From Salarias fasciatus (lineage: Eukaryota; Chordata; Actinopteri; Blenniiformes; Blenniidae), in assembly GCF_902148845.1 (NCBI RefSeq), contig NC_043757.1:23947342-24011341 (forward strand): a DNA stretch of 64,000 nt. Reading direction: 5' to 3'. The notes beneath the pieces are model-generated. The model saw only the letters and a program-made list of their open reading frames with translations. It made no database searches and was not told where the DNA came from. Each line of letters begins with the position of its first letter. Position 1 is the stretch's first letter. The position numbers and the translations under genes are program-made. This document shows positions 35,401 through 47,062 of the stretch, one piece after another.

Positions 35401-38400
35401 CTCGACCGTCAGTGACGTCGCCTGACGCGAGCAACAGGGTGAAGGGCGTCCCAAACCATCAGAACGGGAGCCCCGTCGTGGTGCCTCTGCCCGATCCTCC
35501 TCCTAACTCCTGTCTAAAGACGGGCACCGCCACCAACCACAAGGATTCGCGCTCCGGCTCCAGAGTCGGCCTGCGTGTGCACTTCAAACTGCCCGAAGAC
35601 GAGGAGGAGGAACAGAATGACGCGTCCGGTCAGTCTGATGAAGACGTCGCTCTTGCTTCGATAAACAAGGAACCACCACCTGTGCTGGCTAAACCCAAAC
35701 TGTGAGTACGGCAATGAGAAAACACCCCCAGTGGAAAACAAACCTGGGAAAAAAAACAGCTTTGATGTAGTTTAGAGCAGTCAAAAGGTCAAATGAGCCA
35801 CATTGGTACCCATGAAGAAGAATCCAGGAAGTGTTCACATTATTTAATTCACCTGAAGCTTGACGTTAAGATAGAGGCGGTTCAAGTTTAAGCTCCAAAA
35901 CCAGCTGATGAACGTTGCTTCTCTGTGGATACGAAGCAGCTGTTTGAGGCAGCGGAGTAAAACGAGTCAGTGAAGGTGAAAGTTGAGCCAACGGATCCGT
36001 TTACTCCCGTTAACTTTTAATAGAATACGTATATACTAGATGTAAATACTGTGAGTGTGCACGTAGTACAAAGTAACCTGAGATTTTGACCCTCCACACA
36101 GGGGTGAATAAATCAAGCGACTGCATAAAAATGATCATCATCAGGCATCATGAATCATCCTGATCATGTCGACATACGTTTTGATTGGTTTGAGGTCTTT
36201 TTAGAAAGGTCCACTGTGAATCAGACTCAAACCCTGAGGCGAAGCGTGATTTAGATCATTTTACTGAATGAAATATCTTTAAATACATGTAAGTTAAAAT
36301 TCGTTCCATCACATACAAGCTTCCGTCACCTACCAGCAATAGCAGTGTTAACGCTGTATGATTAAAGCCACTGTCTTGCTTTTATTTACAGCGTGAAAGA
36401 TTTAAAACTCCCTAAACCTACACCCCCAGAAGAGATATGACCGGAGCAACCGTTTTTTTTTTTTTACTGGGGGTCAAAATATATATCATGATAGTTTGAA
36501 AACAGTTTTTTATTATTTAACAATAAATCTCCCTCATTTAAGAGCAGCTTTTATCGTGCGTCAGATTCTTCAGATGAGCTGAAAGTGGACTGTGACAACA
36601 TTATGAGGGTTAAAAACGAGCTGCTGTGTGTCGAGGGAAAGTTTGCACAGTGTTAAAGCGAGAGTCCGGGGCAGTGTTATCTCCAGGGAGGTGGGCGGTC
36701 TGCTCACTGGAAGACAGCGGCCAGGATCATTTTGATTCATAAACGGCTGCACGCGGACCTCAAATGTGGATCTACCGACTTTCTAAAACAAAGGATGGGA
36801 TTTTTTATATGTAAGTTTACTTTCAATCACATATCAAAGACTTTGAACGATGCTGCTGAGAAAGTTGTGTCCTTATGTTCTCATGTTTCTTTTCTTAAGA
36901 TATCATTGACTAAACAACACAAAATTAAGATAGGATGGTTTGTTTACTTCATAGTTTGTGAATTAGAAGTTATCCCGTGATAAGTCAAAGTTAGCATCCT
37001 GTTTATGGAGGTGTTTGAAGCGTGTACAGGGATGTTTGTGGGCTGCTGGCTGGTAGTCCATAAAAGGGCAGAGTTCTCCATGCTGGCTTCGGCTCATTCC
37101 TGCCGGGTTTACTGCGTGGAACGAATTTATTAGAAGCGAGCGCTGAGCCTCCCCCGTCCTCTCCATGTATAGTTTTGACTGTTCTCTGACTTTGCAGGGA
37201 CCCAGCTCAGCTCCAGCTCCTGCATAACCAGGTGCTCATGGAGCAGCAGCAGGACCCCGAGCCTCCGACCCGGTCCAGCGTCCAGACGCCGTCCCACCCC
37301 CCATTCCAGAGCCACACCAAGCCCGAGGTCCAGAGCGCCCAGGAGGTGACCACGCTGTGGTCTCCCAGGCTGCACCGGGAGCCCCACATGCCGCCTTTCC
37401 AGGCCCACCACGAGGCCCCGGCAGCCCCGCGGCAGACCGCACCTCCTCTGAAGACCACCGTGGCGCCCCCCGCCCCCACCCTCAGCACTGCTCCAGCTCC
37501 CAGAACCACCTTCTCGCCCCCGTTCAGCGCTGCTCCCGCTCCTTCGGTGAGCTCCCCTCCTCCTCCTCCGCTGAAGACCTCCTCGCTGGTGACGGCTCCT
37601 CCTCCCGCTCCTCAGCTGAGCGCCGCCCCCTTCCCACAGGTCAACGCCATCCACGCCTCCCACCTCAACCTGTCCCCCGCAGCTCACCCCAGAACCACGT
37701 CCGCGCCCCAGTTCTTCGCCCCGCCCGCGCCCAAGTTCAGCACCGCCCCCGCAGGTTCTCCCGCGGCCTCGCAGGACGTGGCGTCTCCGGCCGCTCTGCT
37801 GAGGAGCGCCCACGCCTCCCTCATGAACCTGACCTCCATCTCCAGCAGCTTCAGCTACACGCGGCCGAAAGAGTTCATCGCCGCGCAGATCTTCTCGCCG
37901 GTCCGGAGCCCGTCCCCGACGGAATCGCCCGTGCCCCTCCTTCAGGAGCTGGCCGCCGAGCTCAACTCCTCCGCCGCCAGCTCCCCGACCCTGCCGCCGT
38001 TCTCCCCCCCACCCAGGACCTTCCCCACAAGGGTGCTCATGTCCCCCACCAGCCCCCCGTCCCTTGTGTCCTCGCCGACTCCGGCGTCGGCGCCATTCCT
38101 CAACAGCCTCTTCGGCCTGCGGGCCCAGTCGCCGCCGCAGGCCTCGTCCCCCGCCTCCAGCAGCTCCACTCCCAGCCCCATCCAGAACCCCGTGGCCTTC
38201 CTCAGCGCCGTGCTGCCGTCGCTGAGCCTGGGCCAGCCCACCAACTCCATGGGACTGCCCCGAGGAGCTCCCGTGGGGTGCGTCTTCCCCGACCGTCCAC
38301 AGATGGCTCTCGCACCGCGGGTTTCCGCAGACGTCGCTGCATTCTGGTCCGTTCTGTCGTTGCAGGTTGCAGAAAAAGGCTGCCAAGCCGCGCGTCCCAT

Positions 38401-41400
38401 CAGTCGAAGACGTCCGCGAGAGCAGGGAGCTCCTCCTCCAAGACATCGAGAAGAAGCTTCAGTTCAGACACGACTCACAGCAGTTTGCACATCAGCAGGT
38501 ACGAGGTGGTCCCTGCAGCGCCGGCTGGTTTCTCAACCTGTTGATAGAAGATGTAGGAGAGACCAGAAGGTGGAGCCAGTGTTATCAGAAACATTTTACA
38601 CTACTGTGTGATTAGTAATGCCAGAAAACATCAGGTTGAAATATTAGTGATTGGCAATTTCTAACTAACCAGTTGCTGCGACACAGTCATTCAGTATATT
38701 TCACTGTGTATTAACGGGTTTCCTGTGCAGCTCTCTCACTTGTCTCAAGCTTTCTAGATGTGTGCTCTGAATGTGTAGATCCTGAGTCGACTGTGGCTCG
38801 ACGGACGTGACGTGAACTCGCGGTCACAGTCAGAATGACTCAGAAGCAATGATGAACCTCAATTCAGCAGAGCGCCGGTCGACGCCCACCCCCCCCCCTC
38901 GCACATTAATGCCCTTTCATCATTGTTTGTCCATGTTACATAACCAATCGGCGCATGCTAACAACAGCAACAGCAGCCCAGTTTGTATGTTTTTTCCATC
39001 ACCATGTGTGTGTGTACGAGTGTTCTGTTCAGTTTGTGTGTTCATCATCCATCCCTATCCTCTCATAGAAGCTGAATATTGAGGGGAAAACAGCGAGCAG
39101 ACCGCTTGGACCAAACATTCCTGCTACTGTCATTAACTATGATGAGGTACAAGGATCTTCCCGTCTCCAGCGCTGCTTTGCTCCAGGCTGTATGGGTTAT
39201 TATCATGTTTCGCACCGGGATTACAAGACTCTAAACGTTCTCTTAAATGGAACTAAACACAGCAGTTATTTAATTAATATCTCTAATCAAGCATCCAAGC
39301 TTACTAATATATAACTTGCACGGAGAATCTAAACACATATCAGAGGTAAAACTTTAAGAAGGTTTAACGACAGTTTTCACTTCATCCGAACCAGTTTTCC
39401 ACAGTAATGCTTGTAGGAAATTATTTTAACATTACTGAAAGGAGTCAGTGTACTTTTAGTGAAAAATACTCTCACAGTTTTCCATTTTAGCCTCACATTT
39501 AGCCACGCTCATCTCTGCCAGCCTACCGATGACAAAACGACTAGAAGCTGTAATTCATTCCCAATCCAATGAGGTGTTTCACGTCCAACTTCAGCTCTTC
39601 TTCCTCTGTTCTCTGTTTTACCCTCAGACCTGTTTGGTGTGGTTGGATAAGGAGAAAGGTTTTAGCTAGCCGGACTGGTACTTTGAGAATGATCGCTGCA
39701 TGACTCTCATCATCGAGTGGGTTAAAGTCTCAGATGTGTTTCTGGGGTTTTGAGTCGATGGGCTGTGACTTTAATACCGCTGATGGTACGTGGTCGACGG
39801 ACGCACGCTGTCGGCGCAGCATCTCCGTGTTTTGAGCTTCCATGCAACGTGTACGTGCATGTCACTGCAGAAGTCGGCCTTCTGCCCGAATGCACACAGT
39901 GGTCCGGTCGTTGTGGCTACTTTTACGGAGGGAAGTTTTCAATTTCCAGGAGTACAAAGTGTCCAGTTTCGAGCAAAGGCTAATGAGTGAGATTGAGTTC
40001 CGTCTGGAGCGAACTCCGGTGGAGGAGTCGGACGACGAGGTGCAGCACGACGACGTGCCCAACGGGAAGTGCATCGCACCCATATTCGACAAGAAGCTGA
40101 AGAACTTCCGGGCGATGGAGGGCGTGCCCGTCACCTTCTCATGTAAAATTGTGGGAATCCCAGTGCCGAAGGTGAGATCTTCACGGTCAAACAGCGGCAG
40201 CCTTCCTCATTTTCAGTTCCTCACTCTCGTCAGTCTCTTCGCTCGTCAGGTTTACTGGTTCAAGGATGGCAAGCAGATTTTGAGGAAGAACATCCATTAC
40301 AAGAAGATAAGAGAAGGAGACGGGACCTGCGCTTTGCACATAGAGTGCACGACCAGTGACGACGACGGCAACTACACCGTCATGGCGGCCAATCCGCAGG
40401 TTACACTCTTCTCCAAAATCTCTTTAATGTTCCCTACATTCTTTCTTTTTCTGTCACTGATCTGGATGATTTGTGATTTTTATGATCGTCAGGGACGAAT
40501 CAGCTGCTCCGGTCATCTGATAGTCCAAACTGGACCGCCCCGAAGCCGCCTGACACCCATTCATGCTCAGAGGTGAGCCGTTCTGACTGTCATGTGAGCT
40601 CCAGATGAGAACTGAATAGAAGTAGACGACATTCAGCCAAACATGAATGCAGGAATCAGACAAATGTGTGTGTTTGTGTGTGTTTGTGTGTTGTTTGATG
40701 CTCTCCTCACCTCTTCCCGCGGTCAGGGTGCGAGCCCGCATCCAGGAGGTGGAGGGCGAGCAGACCCAGGAGCGTTTCTTCCGCCCTCACTTCCTGCAGG
40801 CGCCGGGGGACATGATGGCTCACGAGGGGAGGCTGTGCAGGCTGGACTGTAAGGTGAGGTCGGAGGTCCCGGAACTCGAGGAGGGGTTTCTGCGCTGCTT
40901 CACTGTCGTTCTGATCGGGCTCCAGGTGAGCGGGCTGCCCAGCCCGGAGCTGATGTGGCTGGTGAACGGAAGACCGATCTATTCAGACATGTACCACAAG
41001 ATGCTGGTGCGGGAGAACGGCGTCCATTCTCTGGTCATCGACCCGCTGACGCAGAAGGACGCCGGAACTTACACCTGCATCGCCAGCAACAAAGCCGGGC
41101 AGAGCTCCTTCAGCTTGGAGCTGAAAGTCGTGGGTAAGGCCTCCTCCGCACTCTGACGTGACGGGCCGGGCGAGTGTGGGCGAGTGTGACCGTGTGTGAC
41201 CGAGGACTTCGCCTCCAGAGAAAGAGATGAAGCACCCGCCGCAGTTCGTGGAGAAGCTGCAGAACATGGGGATTCCCGAGGGGACCCCCGTGAGGCTGGA
41301 GTGCCGCGTGGCGGGGATGCCCCCCCCAGCCATCTTCTGGAAGAAAGACAATGAGACCATTCCGAGAACTAAGGACAGAATCAGGTCAGAGGGACGCTAA

Positions 41401-43577
41401 TGCAGGATGATACCGCGCACACACAGACACACAGTTCAAGTACAGTGGATGTAGAAGTCTTACTGCAACGTGTGTTTCAAGAAAATCAAACAACACAAAC
41501 ACTTTAGCTGCTTAAAGCACCAGGTAGCTGATTAACACATTTAACTAACAAAAATATATAAAAAAAAAAAAGCCATATCATCCTCTTTAGTGTCTCTACA
41601 AGCTTATGTGTGTTGATATAAAAACAGATCTGATCCAATCAGCTGCTCGGATCCTCACAAATCAATACGACAGCTGCTGAATCGTCTGCGATGCCTTTTG
41701 TGAGAAGTTGTGAGTGCACGCAAAGTAGAAAAAAAAGACATTGTTTAGTGCTAAAAGCAGCTATTTGGATTACAAATCAAGCCTTTTCATTTTGTTTTCG
41801 AAAAGTGAACAAAAATAGTGAAATGAGCAGTGTGGAGGAGGAGTTCCTCGTCTCAACAGATGTCTTGTGTCGGAGACGGTGTTTGTCACAGTGAGGGGCG
41901 TGGCTCAGCGGGAGCAGCCTCACAATGGAAAATCTCTGTTTTGGTTTGTGAGAATAAATCTGGATCAAAAGAAATCAGTGGAGGGGCAATATTATTAAAT
42001 ATCTCAATGAAACATGTTTAAAAGCTGAATTTAATTCTAATCCTATTAGAGAGGAAATTTACTTTCTTTATAACTCATCCAGCGTGTCTGGATTGAAGGA
42101 AACTTTCACACAGAAATGGACAACATGCAACCTCCTTCGATTGACAGCCTAAGCGGAATACGTGAAATACAAGCCTCAGTAAGCACAAGAAGGGTTTTTC
42201 TTTGTCTTAAGCTGAACTGTAGATCAGGGTCTGTAGCCTGTGGCTCTGGAGCCGCTTCTGCCTCTTTTGTTTGTTCATAGTGGTTCCCTTAAGTGTTCCT
42301 GAGATTAGGTTTAAATAAACTCAAGAAAAATACATAAATAAAAAATCTGCACATCTAAAAACCTCTTGTCTCCTTAAAAAGAGCTCAAAAGTTAAATAAC
42401 TGAAACGGCTAAAATGGGTAGAAACTGAAAAAAAAAAAAGGTGGAAAAACTAAAATATCTGAAATGGTTAAAAACAGAAAACAGACAAAATGTCTGAAGG
42501 AGTCAAAACAACTTCAATTAAAAATGGCTAAAAATGACCAAAAAAAAAGAACACTGATAAAAACAGTGAAAAAAATATTTTTTCTTTTTTTGCATGTAAA
42601 TCTTAAAGCACTACAGTGTAAAAAGTAGATAAAAAGACCAAAACCACGAGAAAATGTTTAAAAAAAAAAAGCCCAAATGTTTCAGAGACAGAATGGCTTA
42701 CACAGCTGAAATAAAATCGCTGACATTCTTTCAAAACTGCGAAAAGAGACAAACTGAACAAGCCTAAATGGCAAAGGTCAAAGGTCAGAGATCAAAACAA
42801 ACAGTAGACAAACACATTTAAAATGGCTGATATAGATAAGAGATTGAATCCATTAAAAAAAAACAAAAACATACTAAAAATAATCAAAATTATTAAAAAA
42901 TACAATCAAATGTGTTTAGAATTGTCGTAATGAAACGTTTATCTGTAACTTTATAAACTGTGTAAATGCTCTTTTAGTCTTAAGAGAAACAATGAGCAAA
43001 TCTGTCATTCAAACAAAAAAATACTATTTAAAGTTGAAAAAAACCACTGGGAAACCAAAGGGGAAAATGCACCTCTCCTCTAATATTGAATGATGTTCAC
43101 ACAGTTTTCCTGCTATTTTTTTATTATTATTATTACTATCATTATTGTCTTTATTTGTGTGTGTTTCAGCATGACCCAGGATGCAACAGGATACGTGTGT
43201 CTCCTCATCCAGCCCACAAGAAAAGACGACGCTGGCTGGTACACGGTGTCGGCCAAAAACGAGGCCGGGGTCGTGTCCTGCACCTCCAGACTTGATATCT
43301 ATGGTAAATATCACGTGTAACTTCCATCTCTGCCGCCAGTGTAACGTCACGTTTTGTGTCACGCCACAAGCGTGTAGTTATGTCAGCGACGCTTTCAGCG
43401 CAGTGGCATCAGAGCATCCCGGCGCCCATGAAGAGACCGCCGCGGACGGGCAGCCGCTACGCCGCCCTGACGGGCCAGGGCCTCGACATCAAGTCCATTT
43501 TCCCCACCTCGGACGGCGGCCCCATCCTGTTCTCCAGCTCGCCGCCCGAGGCCACGCTGGAGAGCGAGGAGCTGTGA
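26933..43577 (+). CDS. mypn: Myopalladin, sarcomeric Ig-domain scaffold
   Basis: Twenty coding exons: 26933-27981, 31838-32013, 32182-32233, 32533-32938, 33026-33100, 33174-33315, 34409-34432, 34763-34879, 34972-35701, 37198-38277, 38366-38498, 39069-39146, 39950-40171, 40250-40399, 40493-40572, 40727-40853, 40926-41133, 41219-41384, 43170-43303 and 43399-43577. They total 1775 aa (human 1320). It links nebulin and alpha-actinin at the Z-line and CARP in the I-band. Seen: SQLLRESYLAEAR at the N-terminus, LPDLSAFLSQEELD-like segment, KKEFLNKAADFIEELSSLFK, Ig1 (about 330-408), Ig2 (about 580-680), KEPPPVLAKPKL, a 360-residue Pro/Ala/Ser-rich exon 10, YKVSSFEQRLMSEIEFRLER, then Ig3-Ig5 (about 1385-1715), ending ESEEL. 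Most extra length is in exons 1, 9 and 10. The acceptor of exon 4 (TTTCAAAG) is the least certain boundary. Confidence 0.95.
29440..29484. repeat. (GT)n microsatellite in mypn intron 1
   Basis: About 22 GT units. A second, interrupted GT tract lies at about 29615-29650. The intron (27982-31837) is otherwise without recognised exons. Confidence 0.95.
31111..31138. repeat. Short interstitial telomere-like repeat
   Basis: CTAGGGTTGGGGTTAGGG continues into further GGGTTA units, about four in all, ending TTAACC. It is short and imperfect, and lies in mypn intron 1. Confidence 0.7.
33790..34068. mobile_element. hAT-type MITE with intact TSD, mypn intron 6
   Basis: A 279-bp element starts CAGGTGTCACCAAC and ends GTTGGTGACCCCTG, so its terminal inverted repeats match at 13 of 14 positions. 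It is flanked by a perfect 8-bp duplication, GCCTAAAT (33782-33789 and 34069-34076). TIRs of the CAGGGGTC type and 8-bp duplications are diagnostic of the hAT superfamily. No transposase is encoded, so it is nonautonomous. The intact duplication suggests a fairly young insertion. Confidence 0.9.
34595..34604 (+). promoter_or_regulatory. mypn: Perfect CArG box in mypn intron 7
   Basis: CCATATAAGG fits CC(A/T)6GG exactly and lies 158 bp before exon 8. SRF binding at CArG boxes controls muscle genes, and an intragenic CArG is reported for the paralogue palladin. It also contains a TATAAG core. An internal promoter or enhancer role is inference. Confidence 0.45.
36392..36440 (+). CDS. mypn: Candidate alternative 3'-terminal exon of mypn
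   Basis: A strong acceptor (TGCTTTTATTTACAG, ending 36391) follows exon 9 by 690 bp. Joined to exon 9 in the correct phase it adds LVKDLKLPKPTPPEEI and a stop at 36438-36440. AATAAA follows at 36522-36527, 82 bp later. A transcript using it would encode about 940 residues: the N-terminal region with Ig1 and Ig2, without the Pro-rich part and Ig3-Ig5. No expression evidence is available, so this could be chance. Phase, acceptor and poly(A) signal agreeing together is suggestive. Confidence 0.4.
42226..42900. mobile_element. hAT-like element remnant with A-rich interior
   Basis: CAGGGTCTGTAGCCTGTGG followed by CTCTGGAGCCGCTTCTG resembles the start of fish hAT elements of the type CAGGGGTNNNCAACCTGCGG. 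It is followed by degenerate A-rich repeats (AAATGGCTAAAAATG, AAACTGAAAA). The 3' end and a target-site duplication were not located. It lies in mypn intron 18 and resembles, inverted, the tract at 100-480. Confidence 0.45.
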
Positions 43578-44373
43578 GCGGACGGCCGGGAGGAGCCGGG
43601 GGGAAATCTGTGTGGTGCTTTTGAAGTGATACATTCAGATTAGAGCGGCGGAGAGTGTTCTAGTGTTAACGCTGCCGAGCGCCGGCACCGGGGTTGTCAC
43701 CATTCCTATTTACTCAAGTCAGTACGAGGGGCGTTTCAGACGCAGGTTTGCGAAGTCTTAGCTCATGAGCCATCGGTGGAGGCGGGAACTGCTTTCTGAC
43801 CGGCTTGAATGATTCACTTTTCTGAGTGTGTGTTCTTAACTGTTACTCCTGCTGTCGAAGCGGTTGCAGCATCACTGATTTCTACTGCAAATCACACACG
43901 TGAGGTAGTCGCAATAGTTCTATATATATTTATAGTTTAAAGTATATTATTAGACCGTTTGAATGTGTCATTTGGATCAGGCAACGATGGAAATGGCTCC
44001 AGCAGGGTCGGATCCCTTTTTACCTTGAATTATGATTTCTTGAAGTTCATCACCAGTTCACATGTTGTGGCACCATGTTTTTCATGTATATGCATGACGG
44101 CGATCCAGACCCGGATGAACAAGCGGCTGCGCTGTCGGGCCCATCCTGTTGATGGCTTACAGTTCAAACACTGACAACACTTTCTTTGATTTAGTTTTCT
44201 CTGACAGGTGATGTGATTCATCTCTAATTTAACAAAGATGTATCTCTGAGTCCGCGAACTGACAGTCGATCAGCCACGATGGAAAAGTTATTCACCACGA
44301 GCGATAAACTTAACTAAATTCAAGTGAGTTTGATGTAAAGTTGCACATTGTAAAATAGTTTTGTCCTTCTCAG

Positions 44374-44379
44374 AATAAA
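44374..44379 (+). terminator. mypn: mypn poly(A) signal
   Basis: AATAAA about 800 bp after the main stop codon, followed by T-rich sequence, marks the likely end of full-length mypn mRNA. Confidence 0.6.
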
Positions 44380-44479
44380 GTTATATTTATTCAAGCTACT
44401 CCGGTGGGGTTTTGTCGGCTGCGGGTTCACTTCTTCAGCTCGTCTCGTGGAAAGTCACGGTGGGGAAAGGCGTGTTTTG

Positions 44480-46590
44480 ACTGCGCTGTAATCAGAGCCC
44501 TATTAGCTTAAATTGATGCTCGGCTCCACACAAACAGGGAAGCTCGGAAGCCAATTAAGCATTGCTAATCAGTCCAATTAGAGGGGATGAGAGTTCAAAT
44601 AGGCATAAAATTACATTCACCTTATGTGACCTAATTATACTCACAGCCTCATCTGAGCAGCTGCCAGGCCTATTTGTTAAGTGGGAGCCGTGAGTGTTTC
44701 AGAAAATTGGAAATATCAGAAGGAATTTAGAAAAAATTGAAAAATAATAATTATTTATTCATATTTTTTTTTCCATTACAGAATTTGTTAATTGTGTAAT
44801 GTAGTTATTGTCTACAAGAATTCAATGTATTTATGACTAGTCACCAGTCATCTTAAAATAATGAAAGTTTAACTAGTTAAAACAAAACAATACTGTTAAA
44901 ACTACACTGAAACCTGTCAGGATAATGAGATTTATTAAGTCGCTCCACACATTTAGAGGGAATCCTTTGTTACACTTTCTCTTGTGCTGAAACATACGCT
45001 CTGCGCCCTAATCTCCGTTTCTCCGTAAGGAGGCGTGGATTTACAGGAGAACACGCTCCTATGGCGAGCAGGGCGATTACCACTCAGTGGTGACATATGG
45101 CTTTTGACAGAGGGCATGGCTCCGCCACCAGGGCTCAGACAAGCCAATCAAGTGAGGGGCTGCACACAAAAAAAAAGAGGGTGGAAGGCACGTCAGGGCA
45201 GGGTCACGCCTGAGACGAGGCCCTCAGACAAGACAAGCAGCAGCTGGCAAATTACATCAATCTGTAATCAATGAACCAACTGGGAGATGGGATTATATGC
45301 CTAAGTGAACAGCTAACCAGTCCATCCCCAAAATGACCAGACAGCATCAGCTTGTGTGCATGACCCAGTACCAGAGACGGGCATTATTCTGGGCCTCCGA
45401 CAGTGATTAATCATTCATAACCTGCCTCTGCACCCACGCTCCGGGCTGGTCAATAACGCGGCGGCGAGGGCCGCGTTCGCTTTTCTGACAAAGGACGTCA
45501 GCAGGAAATAAGGAGAAATGATGAAAAGGGAGACGCATTAGTCCTGAATTCAGCGGTACGTCCAGGTTAAAGGCATAGAAATATGTTCCAGTGTATTCAT
45601 GTGAGATTTTCCACTCTCAATGAACACAAAAATGTCACAACTTATAATCTATTCACACGATTAAAGAGTTTTCCTGATAAGTTTGTGTTTATGTGACAAA
45701 ATATGGAGCATTTATGTTGATTTTTGTGTTTGGAAAAGCTATGAAGACTCTCCTCTGAAGTGTACTGTGAGTACGAAGCAGAAAAACATGGATTTGATCA
45801 AAGACCTGTGGCTGTTTTAGAGCAGACATCATATTTTTTGTGCCTTTTTGGTCAGCGTGATGTGTTTTTGAGCGAATGTGTCACAGGAGCCCACTGAATT
45901 ACAGAATACAATGTCGGCAGATGGGAAGGACAGACAGACAAATTATTCTGTCTGTCTCATTTTCTCGGACGACTTAGCAGATCAATTATTAATTTCACAT
46001 GGTCCCAAGTACGCAAGAAACAATGAGGAGTCCCATTAATAAAGCAGAGCACTGCTACCAAAAAAAAAAAAAGAAAAAAAACAAAGAAACCCCAGAGGAT
46101 GAAAGAGTTTCTCACTTTTTACACTCAAACTAATCTCCAAACCTGAGCTCGCTGCAGTAATCTCAACACCATCTTGGTCCATATTGTTTGAAAGACATAA
46201 TCCCCTGATGGGCTGTGAAAATCCCCCAGGTTACAGACCACACTTACACTGCAGTAGCCCCAGGCTAATCTCAGATTATGGTTATCATCATATGGAGGGC
46301 AATTACATGAGAAGTGAAAGCAGCACCTCTCAGTGTAGATTCTTTAAAGCCAAGTGTCTCTTCATGTGTGATTTTTATAATAAATGACATGATTCTCGCC
46401 TGCTTTCTGATATATTCAAACATTTATTTCAACATTAATGGAAGCAGCGGACTTTTCATTCACGATGCACTGATTTATCAAGGGGGCAGTTTATTATTAT
46501 AATCTGATCACTGCTAATTCGTCAGTCATTGGTTTAGTCTCTAAGTTGAGAATGTAACTGTAAAATTTCTCAGATTTTAGCCTTTAAAAG
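44480..46590. other. mypn-atoh7 intergenic region, candidate regulatory DNA
   Basis: No gene is supported. Two blocks have moderate complexity and clustered homeodomain motifs. 44490-44690 holds CCAATTAAGCATTGC, CCAATTAG and CTAATTATAC. 46140-46330 holds ATAATCCCC, an OTX/CRX-type TAATCC core, and GCTAATCTCAGATTATGG. Another block is at 45000-45280. Retinal enhancers upstream of ATOH7 are known in mammals, but whether these blocks are conserved elements cannot be told from one genome. Confidence 0.3.
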
Positions 46591-46604
46591 TGTGTTTACA
46601 GCAT

Positions 46605-46721
46605 CAGCTGTGGAGAGCGGAGCCGCCAGATGGTGAACTTTTGGTGTTTGTGACACATGGCTCTGAGTGAAGCCACGGCCAGATCGCCCAGCCCAGGATA
46701 ATTGGAATTTCATTAAGGGTT

Positions 46722-46755
<34 letters not shown>
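46605..46755 (+). promoter_or_regulatory. atoh7: atoh7 upstream E-box block and GT repeat
   Basis: CAGCTG (46605-46610) and CAGATG (46627-46632) lie 22 bp apart and about 450 bp before the atoh7 ATG. GGATAATTGG, a homeodomain-type motif, follows at about 46697. A GT microsatellite (46728-46755) separates this block from the core promoter. Confidence 0.4.
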
Positions 46756-46758
<3 letters not shown>

Positions 46759-46829
46759 ATGGGTGTGTTCCTCTATGAGCAGGGGTGGGGTGTGTGTGTG
46801 TAAGTGTGGGTGGGGGTGGGCATGGACTC

Positions 46830-46867
46830 CACCTGCTGCCACCTGTTCATCTGCTCCGTCCTATAAG
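46830..46867 (+). promoter_or_regulatory. atoh7: atoh7 core promoter: paired CACCTG E-boxes and TATA box
   Basis: CACCTG at 46830-46835 and again at 46840-46845 are exactly 10 bp apart, one helical turn. CTATAAGAGC follows, with TATAAG at 46862-46867, placing transcription start near 46890 and giving a 5' UTR of about 170 bp. E-box autoregulation by ATH5 is established in chick and frog. Its use here is inferred. Confidence 0.7.
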
Positions 46868-47062
46868 AGCAGCTCCCCGGCTGGCCCCGGGGATCACAGA
46901 CACCTTGGACTCCCCGGACCGTCCACTCTCGAGGACGCTCGGCCTGGAGACGCTGGAGGCTGAGAAACCTCCGAGGAGCACCGAGCCTGGAACCGGAAGC
47001 TTAAAACCTCTCGACCGGTCGCTGCGTCTTTCAACCGTCCTGATTCCTGGAGCGAACAGACC

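Noticed and set aside
37130-38446. 438-codon open frame on the minus strand opposite mypn exon 10
   Set aside because: It is Gly/Arg-rich and exists because the sense strand is Pro/Ala/Ser-rich with G/C third bases. The sense strand is a clear mypn exon with matching splice sites.
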